A stretch of 64,000 bases of DNA from Staphylococcus sp. Marseille-Q5304 (lineage in GTDB: Bacteria; Bacillota; Bacilli; Staphylococcales; Staphylococcaceae), in the NCBI RefSeq assembly GCF_943737015.1, contig NZ_CALSFP010000001.1:1860001-1924000 (forward strand). The letters run 5' to 3'. The notes beneath the pieces were generated by a model that saw nothing but the letters and a program-made list of their open reading frames with translations, searched no databases and was not told the origin of the DNA. This document shows positions 18,964 through 30,752 of the stretch, in pieces (position 1 is the first letter of the stretch; each line of letters opens with the position of its first letter). The position numbers and the translations under genes were made by a program.

Positions 18964-18964
<1 letters not shown>
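18479..18964 (-). CDS. folK: 6-hydroxymethyl-7,8-dihydropterin pyrophosphokinase FolK
   Basis: Transfers pyrophosphate from ATP to hydroxymethyl-dihydropterin in folate biosynthesis. 161 residues, normal for HPPK, beginning AYLGLGSNIGDR and with the signature WGPRTLDVDILIYG near residue 95. Its start overlaps the folB stop by one base (TAATG type junction), so translation is probably coupled. It is the last gene of folP-folB-folK, the reverse order of chemistry only in folP. Confidence 0.96.
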
Positions 18965-20140
<1,176 letters not shown>

Positions 20141-20240
20141 TTATTATTTATACACTTACATTCTATAATAACGTTAAATAATATTTTTTTCAGTATGTAT
20201 GAACCATTTTCCTAAGTCACCAGTAGTTATTTAAAATAAT

Positions 20241-20273
20241 AAAAACCGATCACACAACTATTTGTGTGACCGG
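20241..20273 (-). terminator. cysK terminator
   Basis: CCGGTCACACAA pairs with TTGTGTGATCGG (one G-T pair) on the minus strand and is followed by TTTTTATT. It sits just after the cysK stop and isolates cysK from folP. Confidence 0.88.
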
Positions 20274-20289
20274 CTTCAATATATAATGA

Positions 20290-21222
20290 TTAATCATCAA
20301 AAGAATATAGCGGTGTTGATAGGTAACGTTCACCATTACTTGGTAATACAGTAACAACTGTTTTACCTTTACCTAATTGTTTAGCTTTTTCAAGCGCTGC
20401 GTAAATTGCTGCACCAGATGAAATACCACCAAGGATACCTTCTGCTTTAGCTACTTTACGCGCCATTTCCATCGCTGTTTCATTTCCAACTTTGATAATT
20501 TCGTTATAAATGTTTGTGTTTAATGTGTCAGGAACGAAACCTGCACCAAGACCTTGTAATTTATGAGGACCTGCTTCTCCACCACTTAATACTGGAGAAT
20601 CTTCAGGCTCAATTGCGATAATGTCGATATCTGGATATTTTTCTTTTAACACTTTACCTGCACCAGTTAAAGTACCACCAGTACCAACACCTGCTAAGAA
20701 TGCATCAATTGTTTTACCTTCAAATTGTTCAACGAGTTCAGGGCCAGTTGTTAATTCGTGCACGCGAGGGTTTGCTTGGTTTTCGAATTGTTGAGGTTCG
20801 AAATAACCGTGCTCTTCTTTTAATTCTTTGGCTTTTTTAATCGCACCTTTCATCGCTTCTGAACCTGGTGTTAACACGACTTGAGCACCATAAGCTTTCA
20901 ATAAGTTTCTTCTTTCTTGACTCATTGTTTCTGGCATTGTGAATACAGCATTATATCCTTTCGCTGCACATACAAATGCAAGTCCAATACCTGTGTTACC
21001 ACTTGTTGGTTCTACAATCGTATCACCTGGTTTAATCTTTCCTGATTTTTCAGCGTCTTCAATCATAGCTAATGCAATACGATCTTTAACTGAACCGCCT
21101 GGATTTTGATATTCAAGTTTTACGTATACGTCTGCTGCATCTTCATCTACAACATTATTTAACTTAACGACTGGTGTTTCTCCAATGATTTCTACAATAT
21201 TATTTACTGGTTTTTTAGTCAT
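20290..21222 (-). CDS. cysK: Cysteine synthase (O-acetylserine sulfhydrylase) CysK
   Basis: PLP enzyme that makes cysteine from O-acetylserine and sulfide. 310 residues, normal length. PLP lysine about K46 in [10 protein letters not shown], substrate loop TSGNTGIG near 73-80 and the phosphate-binding [10 protein letters not shown] near 175. Monocistronic: own candidate promoter and terminator. In Gram-positives CysK also forms the CymR-CysK repressor complex; whether that happens here is inference. A cystathionine beta-synthase is less likely because the length and loop fit CysK. Confidence 0.95.
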   Translation of the reverse strand: MTKKPVNNIVEIIGETPVVKLNNVVDEDAADVYVKLEYQNPGGSVKDRIALAMIEDAEKSGKIKPGDTIVEPTSGNTGIGLAFVCAAKGYNAVFTMPETMSQERRNLLKAYGAQVVLTPGSEAMKGAIKKAKELKEEHGYFEPQQFENQANPRVHELTTGPELVEQFEGKTIDAFLAGVGTGGTLTGAGKVLKEKYPDIDIIAIEPEDSPVLSGGEAGPHKLQGLGAGFVPDTLNTNIYNEIIKVGNETAMEMARKVAKAEGILGGISSGAAIYAALEKAKQLGKGKTVVTVLPSNGERYLSTPLYSFDD

Positions 21223-21282
21223 GTATATTACCCCTTTTCAAAAAAGTGTTAAAACCTAGTTCTCTAATCGGATATACTTTGT

Positions 21283-21310
21283 ATTTTATCAGATTTTTCT
21301 GTAAATACAA
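21283..21310 (-). promoter_or_regulatory. Candidate cysK promoter
   Basis: Minus strand TTGTAT (21305-21310), 16-nt spacer, TAAAAT (21283-21288), about 60 bp before the cysK ATG. Confidence 0.45.
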
Positions 21311-21361
21311 CTATGACCACTTATATTTTAAATATCTCGTTTAAAAATAAGCTCAATTAAA

Positions 21362-22243
21362 TTATTTCATGCTTTGCAGTAATTCTTCAAGTTCTTCTTC
21401 TGAGTAGTGATATTTACTGCGACAGAAATGACATTCAGCTTCTGCGCCATGGTCTACTTCAATCATATTTTGGATTTCTGCTTCACCTAATCCTTTAATC
21501 GCTGTTAAGAATTTCTCATGGCCACAATTACATTCAAATTGTGCTGGCATCTCTTCAAGAATTTGAACATTGTCTTTTCCTAATACTTCATACAAAATTT
21601 CCTCAGGCGTTAACCCTTGATCAATTAATTTAGAGACTGGCGTCATATTAGTGATAGATTCTTCTAATTGACGGATTGTTTCATCTTCTGCACCAGGCAT
21701 AACTTGTATAATAAAGCCGCCTGCAGCTTTTATCGTATTATCAGGATTTACTAGGACCCCGAGACCAACTGATGATGGAACTTGTTCACTTTTTGCAAAA
21801 TAGTAAGTGAAATCATCGCCTAATTCACCTGAAACTAATTCACTTGAACCCGAAAAGTAATCTTTCATTCCAACATCTTTAATGACAGTAAGCGCCCCTT
21901 GTGTCCCTACAGCGCGACTAACGTCTAATTTACCAACACTATTTAATGGAAAGTGTGTTTGAGGGTTAGTCACATAACCACGTACGTTACCTTGTGCATC
22001 GGCATCTGCAGTGATCTTACCAATCGGGCCGCCACCTTCTACGGTTACTGTTAATTTTTGATCACCACTTAACATCGCTCCCATCATGACAGTAGCAGTC
22101 ATTGTTCTACCTATTGCGGCAGATGCTGTTGGCCAAGTGTAATGCTTTGTTTGTGCTTCTTGCACAGTATTTGTTGTTAACGCACTATATGCTCTGATTT
22201 GTCCACCATAAGCAAGTGCTTTAATCATATAATCATTTGCCAT
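21362..22243 (-). CDS. hslO: Redox-regulated chaperone Hsp33 (HslO)
   Basis: Cytosolic holdase activated by oxidation. 293 residues from the ATG; a GTG one codon earlier is in frame but the ATG sits at better spacing from AAGGAG. The C-terminal zinc redox switch is intact, with Cys near 238 and 240 (CNCGHE) and near 271 and 274 (CHFC). It lies directly downstream of ftsH behind a strong terminator, so it probably has its own promoter; the ftsH-hslO neighbourhood is conserved in Firmicutes. Confidence 0.96.
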   Translation of the reverse strand: MANDYMIKALAYGGQIRAYSALTTNTVQEAQTKHYTWPTASAAIGRTMTATVMMGAMLSGDQKLTVTVEGGGPIGKITADADAQGNVRGYVTNPQTHFPLNSVGKLDVSRAVGTQGALTVIKDVGMKDYFSGSSELVSGELGDDFTYYFAKSEQVPSSVGLGVLVNPDNTIKAAGGFIIQVMPGAEDETIRQLEESITNMTPVSKLIDQGLTPEEILYEVLGKDNVQILEEMPAQFECNCGHEKFLTAIKGLGEAEIQNMIEVDHGAEAECHFCRSKYHYSEEELEELLQSMK

Positions 22244-22359
22244 CACTTATAACTCCTTTATCCTTTCATTCATTTAACGCATTTTTTGCTAACAATGTTT
22301 ATGCTTTATTTTACTTTTTAACTGTTAAAATTGCTAAGCATTTGTTTTAGCATAGCAAA

Positions 22360-22402
22360 AATAAACAACCCCTTACTACTGATATTCAGTAATAAGGGGT
22401 TG
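22360..22402 (-). terminator. ftsH terminator
   Basis: CAACCCCTTATTACTG pairs with CAGTAGTAAGGGGTTG on the minus strand with an ATAT-type loop, then TTTATTTTTG. Strong stem, 10 bp after the ftsH stop. Confidence 0.9.
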
Positions 22403-22412
22403 ATTGAAAGCA

Positions 22413-24515
22413 TTAGTCTCTATTGCTTGGATCGTTTGGATCACTTGGGTTGCTCGGTTTATCAATGTTTGGAGCTTGTTCGTGACCAGTGTCCTCACTT
22501 GGTTCTGAACTTGAATCATCGTCTTGAGAACGATCTTGATCATCATTACGGTAACCTGGTTGTTTTTTACCTAATTCAGATTGTTCTCTGCGAACATCTT
22601 CATATGACTTACCATATTTACCATCTTCAAATTCAGTGTCGTCTTTACTTACAACTTCTGCTGAATCGTAATCTACATCTGGTAACACGCCATCGTTGAA
22701 TAATGATTTAATTTGTTCAGCAACCAATGTTTCTTCTTTAAGTAATGCTTCAGCAATTAATAGTAATTGTTGTTTATGTTCTAACAAGATATTCTTACAA
22801 CGTTCATATTGTTCTTTAACGATACGTTGTACTTCTTTGTCAATTTCATATGCAATTTGACCTGAGTAATCAGGGTCGTCTTGCATGTCTTTACCTAAGA
22901 ATACTTGACCACTGCCACCGCTTGAGAATTGAAGAGGTCCAAGTTTCTTACTCATACCATATTCAGTAACCATTTGACGTGCAATTTTAGTCGCACGTTC
23001 GAAGTCATTTGAAGCACCTGTTGATACTTCGTTAAAGTTAATGTCTTCTGAAACTCGACCACCTAATAGACCACAGATTTTATCGAGTAACTCTGGTTCT
23101 GTCATTAAGAAACGGTCTTGTTTAGGTAACATCATCGCATAGCCACCAGCTTGGCCACGAGGTACAATCGTTACTTTGTGTACGACTTCTGCTTCATCAA
23201 GTACCATACCAATAATTGTATGTCCTGCTTCGTGGTGTGCCACGATGTTACGTTCTTTATCAGAAATAACACGTGATTTTTTAGCTGGACCTGCGATAAC
23301 TCTGTCTGTCGCTTCTTCTATATCACGCATGTCGATTTTCTTTTTACCTTCACGTACTGCAACTAATGATGCCTCGTTAAGTAGGTTTTCTAAATCTGCA
23401 CCTGAGAAACCAGGCGTTCTTTGTGAAATTGCTTTAAGGTCAACTGTTTCATCAAGTGGTTTATTTCTTGAATGAACATGAAGAATAGCTTCACGACCTT
23501 TAACATCAGGTCTGCCGACTTGAATTTGTCTATCAAAACGACCTGGACGTAATAAAGCTGGGTCGAGAATATCTGGTCTGTTTGTAGCAGCAATCATAAT
23601 GATGCCTTCATTTTCACCAAAGCCATCCATTTCAACAAGAAGTTGGTTAAGCGTTTGTTCACGTTCATCGTGACCGCCACCAACACCTGCGCCACGTTGA
23701 CGACCAACTGCATCAATCTCATCAATAAAGATGATACATGGTGCGTTTTTCTTGGCATTTTCGAATAAGTCACGTACACGGCTCGCACCGACACCCACAA
23801 ACATCTCAACAAAGTCTGAACCACTGATTGAGAAGAATGGTGTACCAGCTTCACCTGCAACTGCACGTGCTAATAACGTCTTACCTGTACCTGGTGGGCC
23901 GACTAATAGCACACCTTTAGGTATTCTAGAGCCCATCTGTTTAAATTGCTTATTATCTTTTAAGAAATCGACTATTTCTACGAGTTCTTGTTTTTCTTCA
24001 TCTGCACCAGCAACATCTGAGAAGCGAACGCGTTTTTTCTGGCTATCGTACATCTTCGCTTTGGATTTACCAAAGTTCATCATACGGCCACCACCGCCGC
24101 CACCGCCTTGAGCTTGGCTTAAGAAGAAAATAAATAATAAAGCGATAACTAAGACTGGGATAAGTGATGTTAGAATACTAACAAATACACTTTGTTTTTC
24201 TTCCTCTTTAACTGTAAAATTTAATCCATTTTGACTACGTGCTTTATCAGTTATTTTTTCAAGTTCTTTATCATTATTATATAAAATGGTTGAAGAGTAA
24301 TCTTCACCTTTTTTCGTTTCACCACTTACCATATATACGTTTTGTTCTGGTTGGATTTTAAGTGATTTTAATTCACCTTTATCTAACTGCTTAACAAATT
24401 GCTTATATGTAAGTTGTTTCGGCATATTTCCATTACCGTTTAACCATGAAAATAAGCCAAATATAATAACACCAATGATTGCGATAACTAGCACATTACG
24501 AAAGGCCTTCTGCAT
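22413..24515 (-). CDS. ftsH: ATP-dependent zinc metalloprotease FtsH
   Basis: Membrane-anchored AAA+ protease for quality control of membrane and regulatory proteins. 700 residues: TM about 9-25, extracytoplasmic loop, TM about 112-133, a Gly-rich linker (137-143), Walker A GPPGTGKT at 206-213, Walker [11 protein letters not shown] at 261-270, and the zinc site HEAGH at 428-432. The C-terminal tail is acidic and rich in D, S, E, P, longer than in enteric FtsH. It follows hpt after a 310-bp gap and is followed by a strong terminator. Confidence 0.98.
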   Translation of the reverse strand: MQKAFRNVLVIAIIGVIIFGLFSWLNGNGNMPKQLTYKQFVKQLDKGELKSLKIQPEQNVYMVSGETKKGEDYSSTILYNNDKELEKITDKARSQNGLNFTVKEEEKQSVFVSILTSLIPVLVIALLFIFFLSQAQGGGGGGGRMMNFGKSKAKMYDSQKKRVRFSDVAGADEEKQELVEIVDFLKDNKQFKQMGSRIPKGVLLVGPPGTGKTLLARAVAGEAGTPFFSISGSDFVEMFVGVGASRVRDLFENAKKNAPCIIFIDEIDAVGRQRGAGVGGGHDEREQTLNQLLVEMDGFGENEGIIMIAATNRPDILDPALLRPGRFDRQIQVGRPDVKGREAILHVHSRNKPLDETVDLKAISQRTPGFSGADLENLLNEASLVAVREGKKKIDMRDIEEATDRVIAGPAKKSRVISDKERNIVAHHEAGHTIIGMVLDEAEVVHKVTIVPRGQAGGYAMMLPKQDRFLMTEPELLDKICGLLGGRVSEDINFNEVSTGASNDFERATKIARQMVTEYGMSKKLGPLQFSSGGSGQVFLGKDMQDDPDYSGQIAYEIDKEVQRIVKEQYERCKNILLEHKQQLLLIAEALLKEETLVAEQIKSLFNDGVLPDVDYDSAEVVSKDDTEFEDGKYGKSYEDVRREQSELGKKQPGYRNDDQDRSQDDDSSSEPSEDTGHEQAPNIDKPSNPSDPNDPSNRD

Positions 24516-24825
24516 GCATTGTTTCCTCCTACTTCAATAATAAAACTAACAAAAATTGTAACACAAATCGCCTTGAATAGGCTAGTATTTCAACTTTTGT
24601 ATTTAAGTTACAATTCTCTATAAATTTTAAAATAGAGTTATTTAAATTTCCTACTACATAAGTTTCATGTCTTAAAACTATTGTCTACAATTTCCCAAAA
24701 ACATCAACTATATCCCAATTCGCTTAATTACGACTAATGGTATACTATTCTATCATCAATTTATATATAATTAAACATAAGCGATTTACTAAATATCACA
24801 AAGTAATGACACTTTGTAAAATAAG
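24516..24825 (-). other. Gap between hpt and ftsH
   Basis: 310 bp of very AT-rich DNA without a coding frame. A TACAAT hexamer about 45 bp before the ftsH ATG could be a -10 element, but no clear -35 accompanies it. No hairpin strong enough to be a terminator was seen after hpt, so readthrough from tilS-hpt is possible. Confidence 0.6.
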
Positions 24826-25365
24826 TTATTTAGAATATATTTCTGGTTTCAATGTACCAATATAAGGTAGGTTTCGATAATTTTCCTTGTAGTCTAAACC
24901 ATATCCTACTACGAATTCGTCTGGGATTTTCTTACCTACATATTTCGCTTCAATATCTGCTTTACGACGATTTGGTTTATCTAATAGTGTTACAATTTCA
25001 ATTGAATTGACACGTCTTGATTGTAATAATTCAGTAATAGACTTCAATGTCGTACCTGTTTCTAAGATATCTTCAATAATTAATACATCTTTGTTTTCAA
25101 TAGAAGAACCTAAGTCTTTAAGGATTTGTACTTCACCTGTAGACTCAGTACCTCCGTGATAACTAGACACATCCATGAAATCTATTGATAAATGTGTGTT
25201 GATGCGCTTAATTAAATCAGCCATGAACATTACAGAACCTTTTAAAATACCTACACAAACAAGTGGCTTACCGTCATAATCTGTTGTTAGTTGCTCTCCT
25301 AATTCTTTACAAATCTGTTCAATTTCTTCTTCTGACAACAAAATCTCTTTTAAATCGTCTTGCAT
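24826..25365 (-). CDS. hpt: Hypoxanthine-guanine phosphoribosyltransferase
   Basis: Purine salvage: hypoxanthine or guanine plus PRPP gives IMP or GMP. 179 residues. The PRPP-binding motif VLIIEDILETGTTLK is near residue 95, and DVSSYHGGTESTG forms the mobile loop region. It starts one base after the tilS stop, so the two are cotranscribed, as in Bacillus (tilS-hprT-ftsH). Confidence 0.96.
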   Translation of the reverse strand: MQDDLKEILLSEEEIEQICKELGEQLTTDYDGKPLVCVGILKGSVMFMADLIKRINTHLSIDFMDVSSYHGGTESTGEVQILKDLGSSIENKDVLIIEDILETGTTLKSITELLQSRRVNSIEIVTLLDKPNRRKADIEAKYVGKKIPDEFVVGYGLDYKENYRNLPYIGTLKPEIYSK

Positions 25366-25366
25366 T

Positions 25367-26650
25367 TTATTCCTCTCCCATTTTTAATATTTTTATATGT
25401 TGATTAAATTGCTGTGATAAAAATAAGATGCCTACTGCTAATATTTCATCGTTCGAACCTACGACTACCGGCATTTCATCACGCTCTTGTTGCACAATCT
25501 TCTCATCAATCAATAACCTGCTTACTTTCTTATGACCATGCGCACCGTTCAGTTGAAATTTATCACCATTGTTTCTCGTACGGATTGTAATGGGAAATTG
25601 TTGTTTCGAAATTGTATGATTAACTACAATTTGGTACGCACCAAAAATGTATGTACCTGGCTGATTGACGCTTATAGGATTAAGTTTCGTTACATCATTT
25701 GCCATTATGGCCAATTTATCATAAGCAACTTGAATAATCCATTTATCTGTAGTGTGTAATGTGCATTGAGCGATATTGGACGAAATCTGTTCGAACCATG
25801 CGTTATATGTTTTTTCGGGAATTGCATCACCCAATTGAAACTCCCGTAAAATTTCATCTAACACTGTCATTTTAACGGAATGTGATAATTCTACAAAATC
25901 TTTTCTTGAAATTTTAATATTTTTACCGTTGAAGTCAACTTCATTTTTAATAAACTGGTGTGCTTCGTTTTTTAACTTTTCACGTTGTTCATCATGCCAG
26001 TCTTTCAGTTTTAACAAGTGATGTCTCGACAAATGGTCATTAGACTCAATCTCAGGTAAGATGCGATTACGAATATCATTTCTTACGTATTGATTATCTA
26101 AATTAGATTGATCTTCGAAATATGTAATTTTATGTGCGGATTGATATTGTCGAATTTCAGATTTTGTAGTGTTTAATAAAGGTCGGCACAATTGATAACC
26201 TGACCGAGAACTTATATACGACATACCTAAACTACTGCGTGTAGAACGGCCTGTGAACAATCTATAAAATATCGTCTCAATTTGATCATCTAAGTGATGT
26301 GCAGTAATTAAAACGTCGGCTTCAAGTTTCTGCATCATCTTATCAAACCATTGGTAACGTGATGTTCTTGCTTGATTCTCGATGCTAATTCCTTGTTGCA
26401 CCACTTCAGATAAATCTAAATCATGTGTATAAAGGGGGATGTGATGCTGGTCACAGTATTGTTCAATAAATAAAGCTTCTTTCTCAGATTGTGGTCGAAG
26501 ATGATGATTGACGTGTAAACAAGTGAGCGATGCATACGTGTCTTTTAATTCAGTTTGTAGACAATGGAGTAATGTCATACTATCTATTCCTGTAGAAACC
26601 GCGAGCACAAGATGCTGGTGATGATTCCAACCTGTACTATTTGCTTGCAA
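25367..26650 (-). CDS. tilS: tRNA(Ile)-lysidine synthase TilS
   Basis: Modifies C34 of tRNA-Ile(CAU) to lysidine so that it reads AUA; essential in most bacteria. 427 residues. The N-terminal PP-loop is STGIDS at about 19-24, a variant of the usual SGGxDS, in an otherwise typical N-type ATP pyrophosphatase domain (CLHVNHHLRPQSEKEA follows). The C-terminal domain includes HGHKKVSRLLIDEKI. It lies downstream of yabR, separated by a long hairpin that may attenuate expression. Confidence 0.94.
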   Translation of the reverse strand: MQANSTGWNHHQHLVLAVSTGIDSMTLLHCLQTELKDTYASLTCLHVNHHLRPQSEKEALFIEQYCDQHHIPLYTHDLDLSEVVQQGISIENQARTSRYQWFDKMMQKLEADVLITAHHLDDQIETIFYRLFTGRSTRSSLGMSYISSRSGYQLCRPLLNTTKSEIRQYQSAHKITYFEDQSNLDNQYVRNDIRNRILPEIESNDHLSRHHLLKLKDWHDEQREKLKNEAHQFIKNEVDFNGKNIKISRKDFVELSHSVKMTVLDEILREFQLGDAIPEKTYNAWFEQISSNIAQCTLHTTDKWIIQVAYDKLAIMANDVTKLNPISVNQPGTYIFGAYQIVVNHTISKQQFPITIRTRNNGDKFQLNGAHGHKKVSRLLIDEKIVQQERDEMPVVVGSNDEILAVGILFLSQQFNQHIKILKMGEE

Positions 26651-26703
26651 TCATGACACCTCCTAAAGATTGTATGAAAAACGCTATCGAACTAGCAATA
26701 ACC

Positions 26704-26741
26704 ACAAAAAAAGAGACTGTTTCAACAAAAGCAAACAGTCT
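26704..26741 (-). terminator. Terminator-like hairpin in the yabR-tilS gap
   Basis: Minus strand AGACTGTTT pairs with AAACAGTCT, followed by CTTTTTTT. It lies about 55 bp before tilS. A competing stem can form with GGCTGTTTCAA at 26811-26821, so this could be an attenuator rather than a simple terminator. Confidence 0.75.
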
Positions 26742-26842
26742 GCGGTTGCGACATATAGCCTCGTCTTAAAATCTATCTTGAGTTATACCTCAACAATACA
26801 GTTATTTCCTTTGAAACAGCCTATTATTTAACTAAGTTATAA

Positions 26843-27241
26843 TTAACGTCTCGCACCTTTACCGCCGCGTCTTGATTCAGTTTGGCGTTTGATAGAAGTA
26901 AGTTTATCTTCACTATCTTTCAAGAAATTTGTTAGTTTCTTTTCAAAATCTTCACCTTTTGGTTGAGCTTGTTTTTGGTGTGATTTGTTTTGTGGTCTAC
27001 GTGGTCGATCTTTTGCCTTTTTAATTGATAAGCTGATTTTCCCATCTTCTGCAATTGAAAGTACTTTTACTTCAACTTCATCACCAACAGACAAGTGATC
27101 TTCTACGTTTTCTACGTAATTATCGGCAACCTCACTTATGTGAACTAAGCCACTTTTCCCTTCAGGAAGTTCGACGAATGCGCCAAACTTTTTAATTCCA
27201 GTGACCTTACCTTTAAGTTTGTTTCCTACTTCGATTGACAT
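26843..27241 (-). CDS. yabR: S1-domain RNA-binding protein (YabR family)
   Basis: 132 residues with one S1 RNA-binding fold over about 1-75 (KLKGKVTGIKKFGAFVELP and GLVHISEVADNYV), then a basic, Q- and K-rich tail ending in RRGGKGARR. Such proteins associate with RNA or ribosomes, and some members affect virulence-gene or stress expression; the exact role here is unknown. It lies between divIC and tilS in the conserved Firmicute order. Confidence 0.88.
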   Translation of the reverse strand: MSIEVGNKLKGKVTGIKKFGAFVELPEGKSGLVHISEVADNYVENVEDHLSVGDEVEVKVLSIAEDGKISLSIKKAKDRPRRPQNKSHQKQAQPKGEDFEKKLTNFLKDSEDKLTSIKRQTESRRGGKGARR

Positions 27242-27341
27242 ATTGTAAATAAATCCTCCCGATTCGTTTCGATTTTAACCTTATTATATGCCTGTTTTGA
27301 CAATTTAACAATGGTATATTGCTTCAAAAAATTAAATTTTC

Positions 27342-27740
27342 TTATTTATCGTCTTTGGACGCTTTCTTTTCAGATTGTGATTTTTCGCCTGGTAATTTAA
27401 ATACGACTTCGCCATCTTTACTTAAATAATACTCATCACGCGCCACTTTTTCTACGTAACTTTTGTCGTTCAAATTATTTAATTTTTCTTTTAAGGCAAG
27501 TTCTTCATTTTGTTGTTTCTCGTATTTATGCTCTTTTTGTTGACGTTCTACCGAGGCTTGTTCGTTACTTTGTTTCTGTGTGACAAGCATACAGCATAAT
27601 ATTATGATTATTGCGAGTAAGATACCACCAAACACAGTGATACGCCGGCGTACAACCCGTTTTCTCGTCTGCATTTTTTGCTTTTTCTTATTTTCATCTG
27701 ACGTATACGTATTGCCGATATTTTCTATTTTTTTACTCAC
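27342..27740 (-). CDS. divIC: Cell division protein DivIC (FtsB-like)
   Basis: Bitopic septal protein that works with DivIB and FtsL in the division machinery. 132 residues: a basic cytoplasmic N-terminus (QTRKRVVRRR), one TM segment about 35-54, then a charged coiled-coil (QQKEHKYEKQQNEELALKEK) and an EKVARDEYYLSKDGE motif typical of FtsB/DivIC. It follows rqcP by 20 bp, consistent with cotranscription. Confidence 0.92.
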   Translation of the reverse strand: MSKKIENIGNTYTSDENKKKQKMQTRKRVVRRRITVFGGILLAIIIILCCMLVTQKQSNEQASVERQQKEHKYEKQQNEELALKEKLNNLNDKSYVEKVARDEYYLSKDGEVVFKLPGEKSQSEKKASKDDK

Positions 27741-27760
27741 TTGCTTGTCACCTCCTTTAA

Positions 27761-28024
27761 TTAATTTTCTGATACCTTTTCTTCTTTGATTAGTTCGTAC
27801 ATACCTTTTGCATTTTCTTTTGTAGCATGTTCACTTAAACCAGTGACTTTAATCGTAATAACCTTTTGTCCAAAGCGGATCACTAACTCGTCCGATTCTT
27901 GAACGTCGGTTCCTGCTTTGGCTACGTTACCATTCACTGTAATGCGACCTTGATCGCTGATTTCTTTTGCCAATGTACGACGTTTTACTAATCTAGATAC
28001 TTTAAGATATTTATCTAGTCGCAT
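27761..28024 (-). CDS. rqcP: S4-domain ribosome quality-control protein RqcP (YabO)
   Basis: 87 residues, almost entirely an S4 RNA-binding domain (MRLDKYLKVSRLVKRRTLAK). In Bacillus the homologue binds stalled 50S subunits with RqcH and supports alanine tailing; the role here is inferred from homology. Its start overlaps the mazG stop by 10 bp, indicating coupled translation. Confidence 0.9.
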   Translation of the reverse strand: MRLDKYLKVSRLVKRRTLAKEISDQGRITVNGNVAKAGTDVQESDELVIRFGQKVITIKVTGLSEHATKENAKGMYELIKEEKVSEN

Positions 28025-29214
28025 GTTTCATGACCTCCTCGTTCTAATTTGCGCTTCAATTCTGTTTCGTTTAAGGGCATATTTTTTGTTTCATCATACA
28101 ACTTCAAGAAATGCTCTGCAAATACTTTCTCAAACTTCACACGCTCTACCTTTCCTTCTTTAGCTTTAGCTGTCGACCAAATATTTTCCAAGTCTTCCAT
28201 GTTCTGCGCATCAGCTTCTCCGAAAATGTGAGGATGACGTCGTATCATTTTATCTGAAAAGCTATGGATGATTTCGTTGATATCAAAATAGCCTTCTTTT
28301 TTACCGATACTTGCATGTAATAAAACTTGTAGTAGCACATCACCTAGTTCTTCAATCATATGCCAATCATCTTCGTTATCAATAGCTTCAAATAGTTCAA
28401 ATGTCTCTTCTAACAAATAACGTTTCAATGATTCATGTGTCTGTACTTTATCCCACGGACATCCGGTCTCGTCATCAACTAAGCGATCCATAATAGAGGC
28501 AGCATAATAAAAATCACTGTAGTAATCTTTTTCTGATTGCGCTTTAGGGACAAAGACACTTGTAAGATTGTTAAATACACTATCATCACGATCTAACTCA
28601 TATAAAGGGAGTTGTATCAATTGATTACCACTGTGGTGTGCACCACTTACAATGTAGACCTCATGTTCGTCATTAAATCTTTCCATGAGTGTAACCTTTA
28701 AATCTCCAGCAACTAAATGACTATATACTTGGGTGATTAATGTATGATTTCGAATGTTGATTTGGTCTTCATGAATATTGGTCGCATCTAACAGTGCAAA
28801 CCCATCATTCGGATCTACCTTTACCGCTTCAAACACATCATCTATGAAACTTTTCCCACCTAGTACTTTAACTTCAACATCACTATGTTGCTTAGCATAT
28901 AATTCTAATTTAGTCGTGGTAGTTTCAGCAACACGCGGATGTCCAGGTACTGTGTAGATAACGTCTTCTTTATGGGCAGCTTCAATTAATTGCGTCACAA
29001 TATTTTCATATACTGCTTCAAAATCCTCATGTGCTTCATATACTTCATCAAAACTTTGAAACTTCAGGCCTTCTGACTGCAATGATTCAACAACCGGATG
29101 ATCTAAAGTTCTTGTATACAGATGCGTATGTTGTGTTAAAAATTTATAAATACCTAGAGGTAAATCATCCAGGCTATGATTTCCTAATCCTACAATTGTA
29201 ATTTGGTGTGGCAT
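28015..29214 (-). CDS. mazG: MazG-type NTP pyrophosphohydrolase with N-terminal methylase-like domain (YabN)
   Basis: 399 residues in two parts. The N-terminus (about 1-220) is a tetrapyrrole-methylase-like fold, beginning ITIVGLGNHSLDDLPLGIYK; the C-terminus is a MazG domain with CPWDKVQTHESLKRYLLEE and EELGDVLLQVLLHA. MazG hydrolyses NTPs and is linked to removal of damaged nucleotides and to starvation responses. The fused architecture is the usual YabN form. It overlaps the flippase gene stop by one base. Confidence 0.93.
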   Translation of the reverse strand: MPHQITIVGLGNHSLDDLPLGIYKFLTQHTHLYTRTLDHPVVESLQSEGLKFQSFDEVYEAHEDFEAVYENIVTQLIEAAHKEDVIYTVPGHPRVAETTTTKLELYAKQHSDVEVKVLGGKSFIDDVFEAVKVDPNDGFALLDATNIHEDQINIRNHTLITQVYSHLVAGDLKVTLMERFNDEHEVYIVSGAHHSGNQLIQLPLYELDRDDSVFNNLTSVFVPKAQSEKDYYSDFYYAASIMDRLVDDETGCPWDKVQTHESLKRYLLEETFELFEAIDNEDDWHMIEELGDVLLQVLLHASIGKKEGYFDINEIIHSFSDKMIRRHPHIFGEADAQNMEDLENIWSTAKAKEGKVERVKFEKVFAEHFLKLYDETKNMPLNETELKRKLERGGHETCD

Positions 29215-30752
29215 TATTGTCTCCCTTTCTTCAACTCATAAAGCTTGTCACCGAGTGGTAAGTGTTTTAATTCGTCATTTTTTAATAGAGATAATTTTAC
29301 GATAGCAAACACGACTACGAGTACGCCAACAATGGCAGCGATTAGCAATTCAATTAAACCACCTAAACGCCCCGTAGCTGGAATAATAAATAACATAACT
29401 TGAACAGCTATTGTTAACAAGGCCATGATACCTATCAGTTTAGCGACAAATAGAGCAATATCTTGGAATTGATAGATTTTCACTACTGAAACATGTAATA
29501 TCGTTACGAAAATCACTAAAGATAAGACGGTACTCATACTGCCACCTAGCATCTCGATATATGGAATGAGAGCGACGTTTAAGATTGTTTTAGCTATGAT
29601 ACTGATGGCCAAGGCGATAAAAATAGGACGAATACGTTCGCGCACTTGGAGTAATGCAATATCTAACATAATTAATGATACACAAATTACCGTCAACATA
29701 TAAACTGATAACGTAACTGTTAAACTATCATGCTTGAAGAACACAGCGTTCATCACCGGTAGTAGGTTGATTAAACCGATGCCTGCAGCGACACTAAATG
29801 TCACTGTAATCTTTAAAGAAGTATTCGCATAGTGATTGGCTAGATGCGATTCGCCTGATTTAATTGCTTCCGTTAATAAAGGAATCAATACAAAACAAAA
29901 TGTGGTAGTTACTATAAGCCCCATTTGAATAAAGGAAGCACCTCTATCATATACGCCTTTCTGTGCCATAGCTTGATGTAAATCTAACCCTGAAAACTTT
30001 AGCGCATGTATTACTGTAAAACTATCCACAACTTGCCATAAAATGACTATCAACTGACTGACTGCAAAAATCACGACGGCTAATAGAAATTTACGCCCTT
30101 CAATTGATGTTTGTTTAGAATACATAGTTATCTTGAAAGGCTTTCGCAACATAAGAAATAATGTTGAAGCCAGAAAGCCAATCGCAGAACCTGTAATGGC
30201 CACCGTGCCTGCCGTATAAACAGTCCAATGTTGCGACATGAAGCCTATTATTGCGCCCATAATGATAGCTACGCGAACGAATTGTTCTATAACCTGGGAA
30301 ATAGCTGGGGTATTCATGGCATGCTGAGACTGATAATACCCTCGATACACACCGAGCAACCCGACGAGTAAGAAACTGAAACTCGCTGCACGTAACATCG
30401 GAGTCAACTGAATATCTCCCATTAACATCGCAATCCACTTAGCAGCCAAGAGTACAATGATAAAGAAACAAACTCCGACTAGCTGTAATCTCACAACAAG
30501 TTTCGAATAACGGTCATGTTGTGTGTCCGATGCAAATGTCTGGGTTACCGCACTTGGTATGGCATTCATCGATAGAATCACTCCAAGTGCCACAATTGGG
30601 TAGATTTGTTGGTAGGCATATAGCCCCGCATCACCTAATATGTTTTGATAAGGAACCCGGTATAATGCACTCAAAACTTTGACTATAACGAGTGCTATGG
30701 TTAAAACAATAACCCCATTGAATGCGGGCGTTTCTTGTGATTTAGACTTCAT
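29214..30752 (-). CDS. Multidrug/oligosaccharidyl-lipid/polysaccharide flippase (YabM/SpoVB type)
   Basis: 512 residues with about 13-14 hydrophobic segments spread over the whole length, as expected for a MOP-superfamily flippase. YabM and SpoVB relatives are thought to move lipid-linked sugars across the membrane, but the substrate cannot be told from sequence. It may be a lipid II flippase paralogue. The start overlaps the mfd end by 11 bp, so it belongs to the mfd-mazG-rqcP-divIC operon. Confidence 0.85.
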   Translation of the reverse strand: MKSKSQETPAFNGVIVLTIALVIVKVLSALYRVPYQNILGDAGLYAYQQIYPIVALGVILSMNAIPSAVTQTFASDTQHDRYSKLVVRLQLVGVCFFIIVLLAAKWIAMLMGDIQLTPMLRAASFSFLLVGLLGVYRGYYQSQHAMNTPAISQVIEQFVRVAIIMGAIIGFMSQHWTVYTAGTVAITGSAIGFLASTLFLMLRKPFKITMYSKQTSIEGRKFLLAVVIFAVSQLIVILWQVVDSFTVIHALKFSGLDLHQAMAQKGVYDRGASFIQMGLIVTTTFCFVLIPLLTEAIKSGESHLANHYANTSLKITVTFSVAAGIGLINLLPVMNAVFFKHDSLTVTLSVYMLTVICVSLIMLDIALLQVRERIRPIFIALAISIIAKTILNVALIPYIEMLGGSMSTVLSLVIFVTILHVSVVKIYQFQDIALFVAKLIGIMALLTIAVQVMLFIIPATGRLGGLIELLIAAIVGVLVVVFAIVKLSLLKNDELKHLPLGDKLYELKKGRQ

